64,000 bases of DNA from Bacillus piscicola (GTDB lineage Bacteria > Bacillota > Bacilli > Bacillales > Marinococcaceae). The stretch covers positions 186,001 to 250,000 of the forward strand of contig NZ_JAJJJF010000001.1 of assembly GCF_022458745.1 (NCBI RefSeq), in the 5' to 3' direction. The position numbers and the translations under genes were made by a program. Below the pieces are notes generated by a model that saw nothing but the letters and a program-made list of their open reading frames with translations, was not told where the DNA came from and ran no database searches. This document shows positions 25,793 to 34,302 of the stretch, one piece after another (position 1 is the first letter of the stretch; every line of letters starts with the position of its first letter).

Positions 25793-27133
25793 ATGAAACA
25801 GTATAATGATTTGTTGTTACGAACAATTATGACTCATTCTTCGGATGAAATTTTTATAACGGATGGCGAGGGGAATGTGATTGATATTAGTCCGGCTTGT
25901 TATGAATTGTACGGTTTCACACCGAATGAGATGGTTGGCAAGAATGTTTTTCAACTGGAGAAGGAGGGCGTGTTAAACCCGTCCATTACGGCGTTGGTCC
26001 TTAGAACACGAAAAAGTGAAACGAAGGTACAGGTCACAAGTAACGGGAAAAAGATAGCCGTGTCCGGGCATCCGTTGTTTGATAACGGGGAATTGGTTCG
26101 CACGATAAGCTTTTCTACCGATATCACGGAGATTGAAGAGCTGAAAAAGCAAAATGATACGGTAACTACGACTCTACAATATTACAAAAAAGAAATGGAA
26201 GAGATGAGTGAGTTACGGTCCTTGTATTCCCGGTCCGGCCGCATGGAGCGAGTGCTTGATATGGTCGAGAAAGTGGCTGATTTAGAGGTGAATGTGTTAA
26301 TTGAAGGGGAGTCTGGAGTCGGGAAAAACCGGATTGCTCGTCTTCTTCATGAAAAATCCTCACGGAAAGATGAGCCTTTTATTGAGCTTAACTGCGGTGC
26401 GATCCCTGAGTCATTGTTTGAGTCTGAGTTATTCGGCTATGAGGAAGGCGCTTTTACCGGGGCCAAAAAAGGCGGAAAACAAGGCAGCTTTGAACGTGCG
26501 GGATCAGGTACGCTATTACTTGATGAAATCGGAGAATTGCCGTTACATTTGCAGACCAAGCTGCTGTCTGTATTGCAGGATAAAAGAGTGACGCGGGTCG
26601 GCGGGGAAAGCTCCTTTATTATGGGGTGTCGGATTATTTTTGCAACGAACAAAGACTTAAAAAAATTAGTGGAACAACAGCAGTTCCGTGAAGATCTATA
26701 CTACAGAATTGACGTGGTAAACTTGGAAATCCCACCGTTACGGGAACGCCGCAACGAGATCCAATCGTTGATTACCGACTTCGTGGAGGAATTTAACAAA
26801 AAACATAACTTACGTATTACCTTTTCCGAAGACCTCATCATGTGGCTTAGTAACAGGGAATGGCCCGGAAATGTAAGAGAGCTGCGGAACTACATCGAGA
26901 GAACGATGGTTACAGCAGAGCACGAGGAGCTGACTGTCCAGTCTGTTGCGAATGGGAAGCAACAAGCACCTGATGCTGCTTTCAATCTGAATACGTACAT
27001 GGAAGAAGTAGAGTCGGCGATCATCAACCGCACATACGAAAAGCACCCCAACAGTATCGCTTTAGCCAAAGCATTAGGAATCAGCCAACCCACCGCCAAT
27101 AGAAAAATCCGTAAGTACGTTAGTCATAAGTGA
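25793..27133 (+). CDS. Sigma-54-dependent transcriptional activator with PAS domain
   Basis: A 446-residue bacterial enhancer-binding protein. N-terminal PAS sensor (about 10-120: SSDEIFITDGEGNVIDISPA), AAA+ domain with Walker A GESGVGKN, the sigma-54 contact loop EGAFTGAKKGG, Walker B LLLDEIGELPL and the arginine-bearing RFREDLYYRIDV-type segment (here QFREDLYYRID), and a C-terminal Fis-type helix-turn-helix (NSIALAKALGISQPTANRKI). The intact GAFTGA means it can activate sigma-54 RNA polymerase. A sigma-54 promoter lies 45-60 bp after its stop codon, in front of the agmatinase-family operon, so it most likely controls that operon in response to a small ligand bound by PAS. Ligand unknown. 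Confidence 0.95.
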   Translation: MKQYNDLLLRTIMTHSSDEIFITDGEGNVIDISPACYELYGFTPNEMVGKNVFQLEKEGVLNPSITALVLRTRKSETKVQVTSNGKKIAVSGHPLFDNGELVRTISFSTDITEIEELKKQNDTVTTTLQYYKKEMEEMSELRSLYSRSGRMERVLDMVEKVADLEVNVLIEGESGVGKNRIARLLHEKSSRKDEPFIELNCGAIPESLFESELFGYEEGAFTGAKKGGKQGSFERAGSGTLLLDEIGELPLHLQTKLLSVLQDKRVTRVGGESSFIMGCRIIFATNKDLKKLVEQQQFREDLYYRIDVVNLEIPPLRERRNEIQSLITDFVEEFNKKHNLRITFSEDLIMWLSNREWPGNVRELRNYIERTMVTAEHEELTVQSVANGKQQAPDAAFNLNTYMEEVESAIINRTYEKHPNSIALAKALGISQPTANRKIRKYVSHK

Positions 27134-27176
27134 CTAAATAACAGACTATTTTTATTGATAACTCAACGTTTTTCAC

Positions 27177-27193
27177 TTGGCACGCTTATTGCA
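27177..27193 (+). promoter_or_regulatory. Sigma-54 promoter 1
   Basis: TTGGCACG-CTTAT-TGCA: the -24 GG at 27179-27180 and the -12 GC at 27191-27192 are exactly spaced, matching the sigma-54 consensus. It drives the agmatinase-family/BCCT/amidohydrolase operon. Confidence 0.93.
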
Positions 27194-27300
27194 ATTATAG
27201 TAAGTGAAGCCTCATGAAGCGTTTTCGAAGGGGGGTGCGGTGTCGAGCATTGCATGTGAACATCAAATAGACGAACTATTCAGCAAAGGAGATGGATTTT

Positions 27301-28254
27301 ATGGAGCCTAAATATGGACCACATAATGGAAATAGTCCTCGATACACAGGAATCCGCACTTTTATGAAACTGCCACATGTACAGGAGGTGGATGATGATA
27401 TAGATGTGGCAGTAGTAGGACTGCCTTTTGATACAGCAGCCAGTTACCGTTCCGGAGCCAGATTTGGACCATCAAGTATTCGAGAAATGTCTATGCTGCT
27501 GCGACCGGCAAATGCTTATCACAAAATGAACCCGTTTCAGCGTTGTTCGGTTATTGATTACGGAGATTTACCTTTACTACCCGGGAATATCCAGGAATCA
27601 TATTCGATTATTTCAAAAGCGTACAAACAATTTGCCGAAAATAATATCATTCCCATTGGCCTTGGCGGGGATCACTCCGTCGCGTTGGGAGAACTTCGGG
27701 GATTAAAAGAGCACTACGGCAAACCGTTAAGTTTAGTACAGTTCGATGCGCACGGGGACACGTGGGATAATTACTGGGGCATGAAATATACGCATGGAAC
27801 ACCGTTTAAAAGAGGGGTAGAGGAAGGACTGATTGATCCTCACAGCTCCATACAAATTGGTTTGCGAGGCACTGTGTACGACCCGGGGGATTTAGATGTG
27901 GCAAAGGAAATGGGATTTGATATTGTCACGGCAGACGAACTCCGGCTTCTGTCCCCGCAAGAATTAAGCAAACGGATAAAAGACAGAGTTGGCGATAAGT
28001 TAGTATTTTTAACCTTTGATATCGACTTTTTTGACCCGGCGTATGCCCCGGGAACAGGCACCCCGGAACCGGGAGGGTTTACAAGTGCAGAGGGACTGAG
28101 CTACTTGAGACAGCTGCCAAAGATGAATCTTGCAGGGCTTGACCTGGTGGAAGTACTGCCAGCATTGGACCAATCAGAAATCACAGCCCACTTAGGCGCG
28201 ACTATTGTGTATGAATGTATGTCTTTGATCGGTAAATTCGGTATCACACGGTAA
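27301..28254 (+). CDS. Agmatinase/ureohydrolase family enzyme
   Basis: A 317-residue ureohydrolase. The binuclear manganese ligands are all present: GGDHSVALG, FDAHGD (D-A-H-x-D) and FDIDFFDPAYAPGTGTP (D-x-D-x-x-D). The enzyme would split a guanidino compound into urea and an amine; whether the substrate is agmatine, guanidinobutyrate, guanidinopropionate or another cannot be read. ATG 27301 is preferred, 9 nt after AAAGGAG; ATG 27292 is too close. First gene of a sigma-54 operon with a BCCT transporter and an amidohydrolase, which suggests catabolism of an imported substrate rather than polyamine synthesis. Confidence 0.92.
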   Translation: MEPKYGPHNGNSPRYTGIRTFMKLPHVQEVDDDIDVAVVGLPFDTAASYRSGARFGPSSIREMSMLLRPANAYHKMNPFQRCSVIDYGDLPLLPGNIQESYSIISKAYKQFAENNIIPIGLGGDHSVALGELRGLKEHYGKPLSLVQFDAHGDTWDNYWGMKYTHGTPFKRGVEEGLIDPHSSIQIGLRGTVYDPGDLDVAKEMGFDIVTADELRLLSPQELSKRIKDRVGDKLVFLTFDIDFFDPAYAPGTGTPEPGGFTSAEGLSYLRQLPKMNLAGLDLVEVLPALDQSEITAHLGATIVYECMSLIGKFGITR

Positions 28255-28281
28255 GCTTTTTTCTTATAAAAAGGAGGCCAT

Positions 28282-29790
28282 ATGAAAAATACAACGTTTA
28301 TTGTGTCCTTGACAATTAGTATTGTCTTTATTGTCATTGGAATTTTGTTTACGGATCAATTTGGAGCGCTCGCTTCTTCCTTTTTAGACTTTGTCAGCGT
28401 ATACTTCGGCTCCTTTTATTTGCTTGCGAATTCGCTATTTATCCTGATCGCTTTGTACTTTGCGTTTTCAAAATACGGAAAATTAAGGCTTGGTAAAAAA
28501 GATGAACGTCCGGAGTTTAGTACGTTTACTTGGATAGCGATGTTGTACAGTGCTGCTTTGGCAACAACCCTTTTATTCTGGGGGATTGGCGAGCCGGTGA
28601 CCACGTATCTCTCGCCGCCAACGGGAGAAGGGAGGACTGTAGAGGCAGCAGAAACAGGAATGCTTTATACATTTTTTCACTTTGGATTTAACAACTGGGC
28701 GCCCTATTCGATGGTTGGTTTAATTTTGGCCTACTTTATGCACAGAAAAAAATACCTTCCTCTGTTCAGCCGCTCTTTGTATCCGTTGTTTGGAGATAAG
28801 GTTAACGGGCCAATTGGCGTATCTGCAGATGTAATCGTTATCATAGCATCTGTGTTTGGAATTAGTACGTCTCTCGGTCTAAGTATGATGCAAGTGAGTG
28901 CCGGTCTGAGCTCAGAATGGGGAATGGGCGATTCCACGTTTACTCACGTTATCTTATTAAGTTTGTTGACTGTTATCTTTATTGCGTCCGCGTACACTGG
29001 TATCCACCGAGGAATTAAAATTTTATCGAATGTAAATATGTGGATTGCTATCGCCATCATGCTCTGGGTAATGGTGACCGGGCCCACGATACAAATTTTT
29101 GACACATTCATTGGGACAACAGGAGATTACCTCCAGAATTTTGCCAGCCTCACCCTTGGCATTGACGCTTTTCGCGATAATTCCTGGATAGGGAACAAAA
29201 CACTGTTTTATTGGGGGCAAATATTTACGTGGGGATCTTTTATCGGTGTTTTTATTGCCAGAATTTCGAAAGGCAGAACGATACGGGATTTCATCATCGG
29301 GACTATTTTGATCCCCACTGTAGGTACATTCGTGTGGTTCGCTACAATGGGTGGATCAGCGTTGCATTTCATTCAAAATTTAGGAATCACTGAATTGGCA
29401 GACACCGTTGACCAGAATCTTCCTTTAGCCATATTCGAGTTCTTAAAGTTCTTCCCAATGAGTCCTGTGATTATTCTGCTCATGTTCGTTTTAATATTCA
29501 CCTTTATCATCACCTCTGCGGACTCAGGCAGTTACGTATTAGCGATGCTGAGTGAACGTTCTGAGCAGCCATCTAATAAAGCAAAAATCACGTGGGGACT
29601 TATTATGTTTCTTACCACGCTCGTCTTGCTGTTAAGTGGAGGACTAGACCCACTGTATTCCGCATCCGTATTAGGCGGACTGCCTTTAGCCATTGTGCTC
29701 ATACTCATGTCGGTCTCCTTTATAAAAGCAATTAGAAATGAAGATTTAGATGAAGAAACGAAAGTGGAACCTCTAAAAAAAGATGCTTAA
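28282..29790 (+). CDS. BCCT-family transporter
   Basis: A 502-residue membrane protein with 12 predicted segments, of the betaine/carnitine/choline transporter family: the opening IVSLTISIVFIVIGILF, WGIGEPVTTYLSPPTG, and the family signature FIGVFIARISKGRTIRDF. In typical members that signature is preceded by a Trp-rich stretch that helps to form the aromatic cage for trimethylammonium groups; here it reads FYWGQIFTWGSF, with fewer Trp, so the substrate may not be a classical betaine. Start ATG 28282 with AAGGAGG. It lies between agmatinase-family and amidohydrolase genes, so import of a guanidino or related compound is a reasonable inference. Confidence 0.92.
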   Translation: MKNTTFIVSLTISIVFIVIGILFTDQFGALASSFLDFVSVYFGSFYLLANSLFILIALYFAFSKYGKLRLGKKDERPEFSTFTWIAMLYSAALATTLLFWGIGEPVTTYLSPPTGEGRTVEAAETGMLYTFFHFGFNNWAPYSMVGLILAYFMHRKKYLPLFSRSLYPLFGDKVNGPIGVSADVIVIIASVFGISTSLGLSMMQVSAGLSSEWGMGDSTFTHVILLSLLTVIFIASAYTGIHRGIKILSNVNMWIAIAIMLWVMVTGPTIQIFDTFIGTTGDYLQNFASLTLGIDAFRDNSWIGNKTLFYWGQIFTWGSFIGVFIARISKGRTIRDFIIGTILIPTVGTFVWFATMGGSALHFIQNLGITELADTVDQNLPLAIFEFLKFFPMSPVIILLMFVLIFTFIITSADSGSYVLAMLSERSEQPSNKAKITWGLIMFLTTLVLLLSGGLDPLYSASVLGGLPLAIVLILMSVSFIKAIRNEDLDEETKVEPLKKDA

Positions 29791-29810
29791 ACACTGAGGA
29801 GGATAACAAA

Positions 29811-31475
29811 ATGATCAAACAGGATGTAAAAGTATTCACTGGCGGCACTATTTTAACGATGACTGCGGATAAAACAGCTGAAGCGGTAACAGTTGAAAAT
29901 GGTGTGATCAGATGCGTAGGAACTGCGGAAGAATGCCGGGAAGCGGCTGAGCGATTAACCCATGACTATGAAGAAATCAATTTAAATGGCCAGTGTCTGG
30001 TTCCTGGATTAATAGACGCCCATTGCCATATGACGATGAGAGGGAGAAGTCTGCTTTGGGCTGATATTTCCTCGACAAAAGTAAGTTGCATCGACGACAT
30101 CATTAAGGTGCTGACGGACCATGCAAAAGATCTTCCGGCAGGGGAGCCGATACGCGGCTTTGGTTTTGATCACCGCAGTTTGAAGGAGAACCGCTATCCG
30201 ACCGCTGAGGAGCTGGATAGAGTGGCGACAGACCGTCCCGTGCAAATCATGCATGTGAGCTGCCACGTGAATGTATTAAATCACTATTTATTAAATCAAC
30301 TAGGAATAACAAAGGATACACCTAATCCCGATGGCGGGACAATTGGTAGAAATGAAGCCGGGGAGCCAAACGGTCCGTTATTTGATAGTGCGAGCGATTA
30401 TTTGGCAGATGAATTTGGCGTGGAAATCAGTAACCACGGCCCCAATTTTCATACCCCGGATACACCGAAAAACTTACAAAAGATCATCGAGCTCGGCCAA
30501 AATGAATTTTTAGCGCATGGCATTACCACGACAAATGACGTGCAAGTAACCAAGCAAGAAATGAACTCCTATTTAGCGGCACGGAACAGCGGGCTTCTAA
30601 AGGTAAGAGTATTTTGCTCGGTTTTGTCCAACCACCTCAATGACTTAATGAACTTAGGAATTTCTTCTCACTTGGGAGACGACAAGCTGGCCATCACTTC
30701 TTTAAAAACGTATATTGACGGCGCGATCACAGCAGGTACGGCCTATATGAGCAGCGCCTATGCAGACGGGATGGAAGGACACGGTTATCTCTTTCATGAA
30801 ATAGAAGAGTATAAAAATATTATTATCGAAGGACACACCTTTGGCTTGCAGACCCTCACTCATGCACAAGGGGACGCCGGAATTCAAATTGTCCTTGAAG
30901 CAATTGAGGAAGCTCAGAAAAAACACCCGCGGGAAAATATGCGCCACCGGATCGAACACAGTAGTTTCGCGACCGAGGAACAAGTTCGAAAGATGGCCGA
31001 ATTAGAAGTGATTCCAGTGCCACAGCCTCAAAACTTTTATGAGCGGGGAGAAGAACTAATCGGCGCATATGGAAAAGAAAGAACGAGCAACATTATTCCG
31101 TACGGCTGGTTTAAAGAGCACGGGGTGCCGGTCACCATCACCTCCGACTCCCCAGTAGCACATGTAAATACAGTTCAAGGAATCTATGCTGCCGTCACCC
31201 GGAAAACAGCAAAGGGAACTTACATGGGGGGCGCAGAACATCAACTCACCACCGAAGAAGCCCTGCAAGCATACACAATCAATGCAGCAAAGGCTATTTT
31301 TAAAGAAGATAAGATCGGTTCGATTGAAAAAGGAAAATATGCAGACTTTGCCGTATTTGACCGCAATCCATTAGAAACCGATCCCGATGACTTGATAAAC
31401 CTATCCATCACCCAGACATGGATCGAAGGCGAGCAAGTTTTTTCAAAGAAAAGCAGCGAAATAAAAGTAGGATAA
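29811..31475 (+). CDS. YtcJ-like metal-dependent amidohydrolase
   Basis: A 554-residue protein of the amidohydrolase superfamily (Amidohydro_3, YtcJ type). N-terminal beta-sandwich part opens KVFTGGTILTMTADKTAEAV; metal-binding HxH in DAHCHMTMRG; later metal or catalytic residues in LTHAQGDAGIQ, MRHRIEHSSF and ITSDSPVAHVN; the C-terminal part GSIEKGKYADFAVFDRNPLE completes the sandwich. It should hydrolyse an amide, carbamate or cyclic amide in the cytoplasm. Third and last gene of the sigma-54 operon, 20 bp after BCCT with GGAGG. It may act before or after the agmatinase-family enzyme in one pathway. Confidence 0.92.
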   Translation: MIKQDVKVFTGGTILTMTADKTAEAVTVENGVIRCVGTAEECREAAERLTHDYEEINLNGQCLVPGLIDAHCHMTMRGRSLLWADISSTKVSCIDDIIKVLTDHAKDLPAGEPIRGFGFDHRSLKENRYPTAEELDRVATDRPVQIMHVSCHVNVLNHYLLNQLGITKDTPNPDGGTIGRNEAGEPNGPLFDSASDYLADEFGVEISNHGPNFHTPDTPKNLQKIIELGQNEFLAHGITTTNDVQVTKQEMNSYLAARNSGLLKVRVFCSVLSNHLNDLMNLGISSHLGDDKLAITSLKTYIDGAITAGTAYMSSAYADGMEGHGYLFHEIEEYKNIIIEGHTFGLQTLTHAQGDAGIQIVLEAIEEAQKKHPRENMRHRIEHSSFATEEQVRKMAELEVIPVPQPQNFYERGEELIGAYGKERTSNIIPYGWFKEHGVPVTITSDSPVAHVNTVQGIYAAVTRKTAKGTYMGGAEHQLTTEEALQAYTINAAKAIFKEDKIGSIEKGKYADFAVFDRNPLETDPDDLINLSITQTWIEGEQVFSKKSSEIKVG

Positions 31476-31489
31476 GAACACGAAAGAAT

Positions 31490-31527
31490 CCATCCCCGCT
31501 AATATGGCGAACGGGGATGGTTTTTTT
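31490..31527 (+). terminator. Terminator of the sigma-54 operon
   Basis: CCATCCCCG (31490-31498) and CGGGGATGG (31512-31520) with a 13-nt loop and seven T. Preceded by GAAT, so it shares AATCCATCCCC with other terminators here. Confidence 0.92.
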
Positions 31528-31552
31528 GTTCCATCCAGGGAATGCGCGCGGG

Positions 31553-31680
31553 GAATCCAGACTAACGCGGCGGCTATCCACACTTCCGTTGAAAGAATCC
31601 ATACATGCGAGCGAACAATCCATAGTTGTGTGTGATGAATCCATACTTACACGAGAAGAATCCAGACTTGGGCGAGACAA
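31553..31680. repeat. Family B tandem array 6 (about 6 copies)
   Basis: 21-bp units, e.g. ATCCATACATGCGAGCGAAC and ATCCATACTTACACGAGAAG, the same unit variants as in arrays 4 and 5. It starts about 25 bp after the terminator. Confidence 0.87.
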
Positions 31681-31871
31681 AACCAAAGAAAGTATAGACG
31701 AAAGAAAAAACATCATTTTTATCAGAAAATTTTAATAATATACTTGATTGATCACTACTTATTTGGTATTCTATATTTAAGAACAAACGTTCCCGGTGGG
31801 TTGTAGTTATTTTTCGCCTTCTTCTAAGTAAATGCTATAATAAATTAACAGATAATGAGGTGCTCATTGTC

Positions 31872-32861
31872 ATGAAATCGAAAGTGTTGAAACGAATACC
31901 TCTTGAGCGGCTGATGGACTTGAAAGTGGATTATGCTTTCAAGCAACTGTTTGGAAGCGAAAAGAATAAGGAAATTACCGTTGTATTTCTTAACGCGGTT
32001 CTACAAAGAACGGGAAAAGACAGCATTAAGGATATTACTTTTTCGAATACGGAAGCCGGCGGTGAATACGAAACAGATAAACAGTCTAGGTTGGATCTTT
32101 TAGTCGTCACCAATGCGGATGAATGGATTAATGTCGAAATTCAATTTACGGACCAATATAATATGACGAAACGTTCCATTTATTATTGGTCTGGGGTATA
32201 CCGCTCACAGATGAAGCGGAAAATGGGGTATCGGGAATTGCGCCCTGTGATTGCCATCAACTTGTTGAACTTCGATATGTTTCAGCAGACGGAACAGTTT
32301 CACACCATCTTTCATTTATATGAAGATGAAGAAAGATTCAAGCTCACTGACATTATGGAATTTCACTTCATCGAAATGCCTAAGCTAATTCAAGATTGGA
32401 AAGCCGAGAAACTGAACCCATGGAATGACGTACTGGCAAGATGGTTATTGTTATTAGGAATAGTTGATCACCGTAATGGTAAAGTATATGAAGACATCTT
32501 TAAGGAATTGGAGGAAATTTCCATGAAAGATGAAAAGCTGCGGAACGTTTTCCATAACTGGGAAATCCTTAGTTGCACACAAGAAGAAATGCTTGCATAT
32601 GAAGCGCGGTTGAAGCGAGTGCTTGATGAAGAAGCAGCCGTCCGAGAAGCAGAACTTCGTATACAGGAAGCAGAAACTCGCGCCAAAGAAGCAGAAGCTC
32701 AAGGCGAGAAAAGAGGCGAGAAAAGAGGTGAGGAAAGAACAAAGGAAAAAACGGCACGTCGTCTTCTGGCAAAGGGAATGGAAGTCAAGGACATTGCGGA
32801 GATCACGGAACTTGATGAAAAAAGAATTATGGAAATAGAGCAAGAGAGGAAGGAAGATTGA
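31872..32861 (+). CDS. Rpn-family PD-(D/E)XK nuclease (recombination-promoting nuclease)
   Basis: A 329-residue protein. It opens with the Rpn/PDDEXK_2 pattern: MDLKVDYAFKQLFGSEKN, FLNAVLQ, then the nuclease core SRLDLLVVTNADEWINVEIQ, where Asp and E-x-Q supply the active site, and RSIYYWSGVYRSQM. The C-terminal third is a charged coiled coil with the repeat RGEKRGE, ending in a helix-turn-helix-like ARRLLAKGMEVKDIAEITEL. Rpn proteins in E. coli are calcium-stimulated DNA endonucleases that promote RecA-independent recombination. ATG 31872 is 9 nt after GAGGTG; GTG 31860 is the alternative. The gene is flanked by family B arrays 6 and 7. Confidence 0.92.
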   Translation: MKSKVLKRIPLERLMDLKVDYAFKQLFGSEKNKEITVVFLNAVLQRTGKDSIKDITFSNTEAGGEYETDKQSRLDLLVVTNADEWINVEIQFTDQYNMTKRSIYYWSGVYRSQMKRKMGYRELRPVIAINLLNFDMFQQTEQFHTIFHLYEDEERFKLTDIMEFHFIEMPKLIQDWKAEKLNPWNDVLARWLLLLGIVDHRNGKVYEDIFKELEEISMKDEKLRNVFHNWEILSCTQEEMLAYEARLKRVLDEEAAVREAELRIQEAETRAKEAEAQGEKRGEKRGEERTKEKTARRLLAKGMEVKDIAEITELDEKRIMEIEQERKED

Positions 32862-32916
32862 TCGTCTTTCCCTTTTGCATTAACCAAATACAGAAGAAGT
32901 ATATAACCAAATAAAG

Positions 32917-32959
32917 AATCCATCCCGCTATGTCGTGTACTAGCGGGGATGGATTTTTT
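32917..32959 (+). terminator. Terminator after the Rpn gene
   Basis: AATCCATCCCGCTA (32917-32930), 10-nt loop, TAGCGGGGATGGATT (32941-32955), then T run. It closely resembles the terminators at 19900 and 31490. Confidence 0.9.
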
Positions 32960-32989
32960 GTGTGCATATAAACGAACGTAGAGCGTAAA

Positions 32990-33250
32990 GTATCCACACA
33001 TGAGGGGGGACAATCCATACTCGCGCCCAGAGAATCCATCCTTGAGCATGGGAATCCAGACTAGAGCAATTATCCATACTAGTGTCCAAGGGATCCATAC
33101 TTATGAGCAAAGAATCCGAGCGAGAACGGGAGGAATCCAGACATACGGACCGGGAATCCACACTTGGGGAAAAGAATCCATACTTAGCGGTTGAGAATCC
33201 ACACAAAGGAGCAAACAATTCAGACTGACGTGCGAAATATCCACATTTGA
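32990..33250. repeat. Family B tandem array 7 (about 12 copies)
   Basis: 21-bp units including ATCCATACTCGCGCCCAGAG and ATCCATACTTATGAGCAAAG, starting about 30 bp after the Rpn terminator and reaching the 3' end of the NERD gene. Confidence 0.87.
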
Positions 33251-33261
33251 ACGCTTCCCTG

Positions 33262-34203
33262 CTATAGGGTGATGATATACTTGCGGCCGCGGTTCTGGCC
33301 GATTTTTTGGTATCCTGATTTTTTTAATAAGTGGTAGGCGGAGGCGGAAGTGGGGAGGCGCAGAAATGTTCGTGCGTCTTGGTTTGTGATCTCAGGCTGG
33401 AAGATGCGGGCGTAATCCGCGAGGGCAATCAAGTGGGCGCTACGATCGGTGGCTTTGCAGTGCGTGCAACGCCACGTCCGTCGTTGCCAATTCATGAAAC
33501 TTTCCTTACAAGAGGGGCAGCGGACACCGTTTTGAATATGCTGCCTTTCCACAGGACCACGGAATTGCTTTGGGGTGTGCCGCTTTTTCAACATACGGCC
33601 GACTTGCAATAAGTCCGTTCGGGAGTAACGCTTTTTTCGATAATCGGATTGGAGTTGGGCGATTCGCTGAGGAAGGACTTGGCTCACGAGGATATCTGTT
33701 TCGGCTGCTGCCTTTCGCAAGAGCACTTTTTTGTGGGTGAAAACAGCGAGAGTATAAATCGGAATTGGTGGGAAGCCAGCTGCTGCAAGTACATTTCCGA
33801 GATGCAGCTTTTGCACATCCGCTTGCAGAAGCGGGTTCGGAAACACTTCATCGTCGCGAATCATTTGAAGCGAATGTGGATCCATGATGACTTCACCTCT
33901 GAAATTTTTCACTTCAATAATAAGGAAGAAACTAGGGAGCATCACGAGGGTGTCGATCTGGAAGGTGTTGTTTTCATGGGTCATTCGCAGCCCGTGGAGA
34001 AGGATCACTTCGTGTATACTAGCAATTCGTAAATAATAATCAAGGGAGATCTCGCCGATGTAACCAGAAAGCGTCCGCTCATAATAATCGCTGAGTTCCT
34101 GAAACTGTGGGGAACGGGGAGATAGCCGGGGCAGAAGCGACTCAAGTGTCAGCAGTTCGGGGGACTTTGCATGAGGGAGTAGAATCAAGTAAGCAACCTC
34201 CAT
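33262..34203 (-). CDS. NERD-domain nuclease-related protein with zinc ribbon
   Basis: A 313-residue protein from ATG at 34203. The NERD domain (nuclease-related, PD-(D/E)XK-like) covers about 50-170: GYIGEISLDYYL, FQIDTLVMLPSFFLIIEVKNFRGEV with the Asp, Glu-x-Lys triad. The C-terminal part has a four-cysteine zinc ribbon (CPSCKESFMNW, WRCTHCK) and a winged-helix-like end (TFLRLPTSASAYHLLKKSGY). The frame stays open for another 110 codons upstream only because it crosses the 21-bp repeats in a stop-free frame (heptad D-S-L-type peptide); that extension was rejected. The ribosome site is weak. It ends 12 bp from array 7 and begins near array 8. Confidence 0.85.
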   Translation of the reverse strand: MEVAYLILLPHAKSPELLTLESLLPRLSPRSPQFQELSDYYERTLSGYIGEISLDYYLRIASIHEVILLHGLRMTHENNTFQIDTLVMLPSFFLIIEVKNFRGEVIMDPHSLQMIRDDEVFPNPLLQADVQKLHLGNVLAAAGFPPIPIYTLAVFTHKKVLLRKAAAETDILVSQVLPQRIAQLQSDYRKKRYSRTDLLQVGRMLKKRHTPKQFRGPVERQHIQNGVRCPSCKESFMNWQRRTWRCTHCKATDRSAHLIALADYARIFQPEITNQDARTFLRLPTSASAYHLLKKSGYQKIGQNRGRKYIITL

Positions 34204-34302
34204 TCTTAAATTAATCTCATTATAAAGGAGAATGCAAGTTAGGGAAAGACAAATCGTTTTAAAAGTAAAAAGCTGTGCATTCAGGTTGGAAAGCGGCGGG
34301 TT

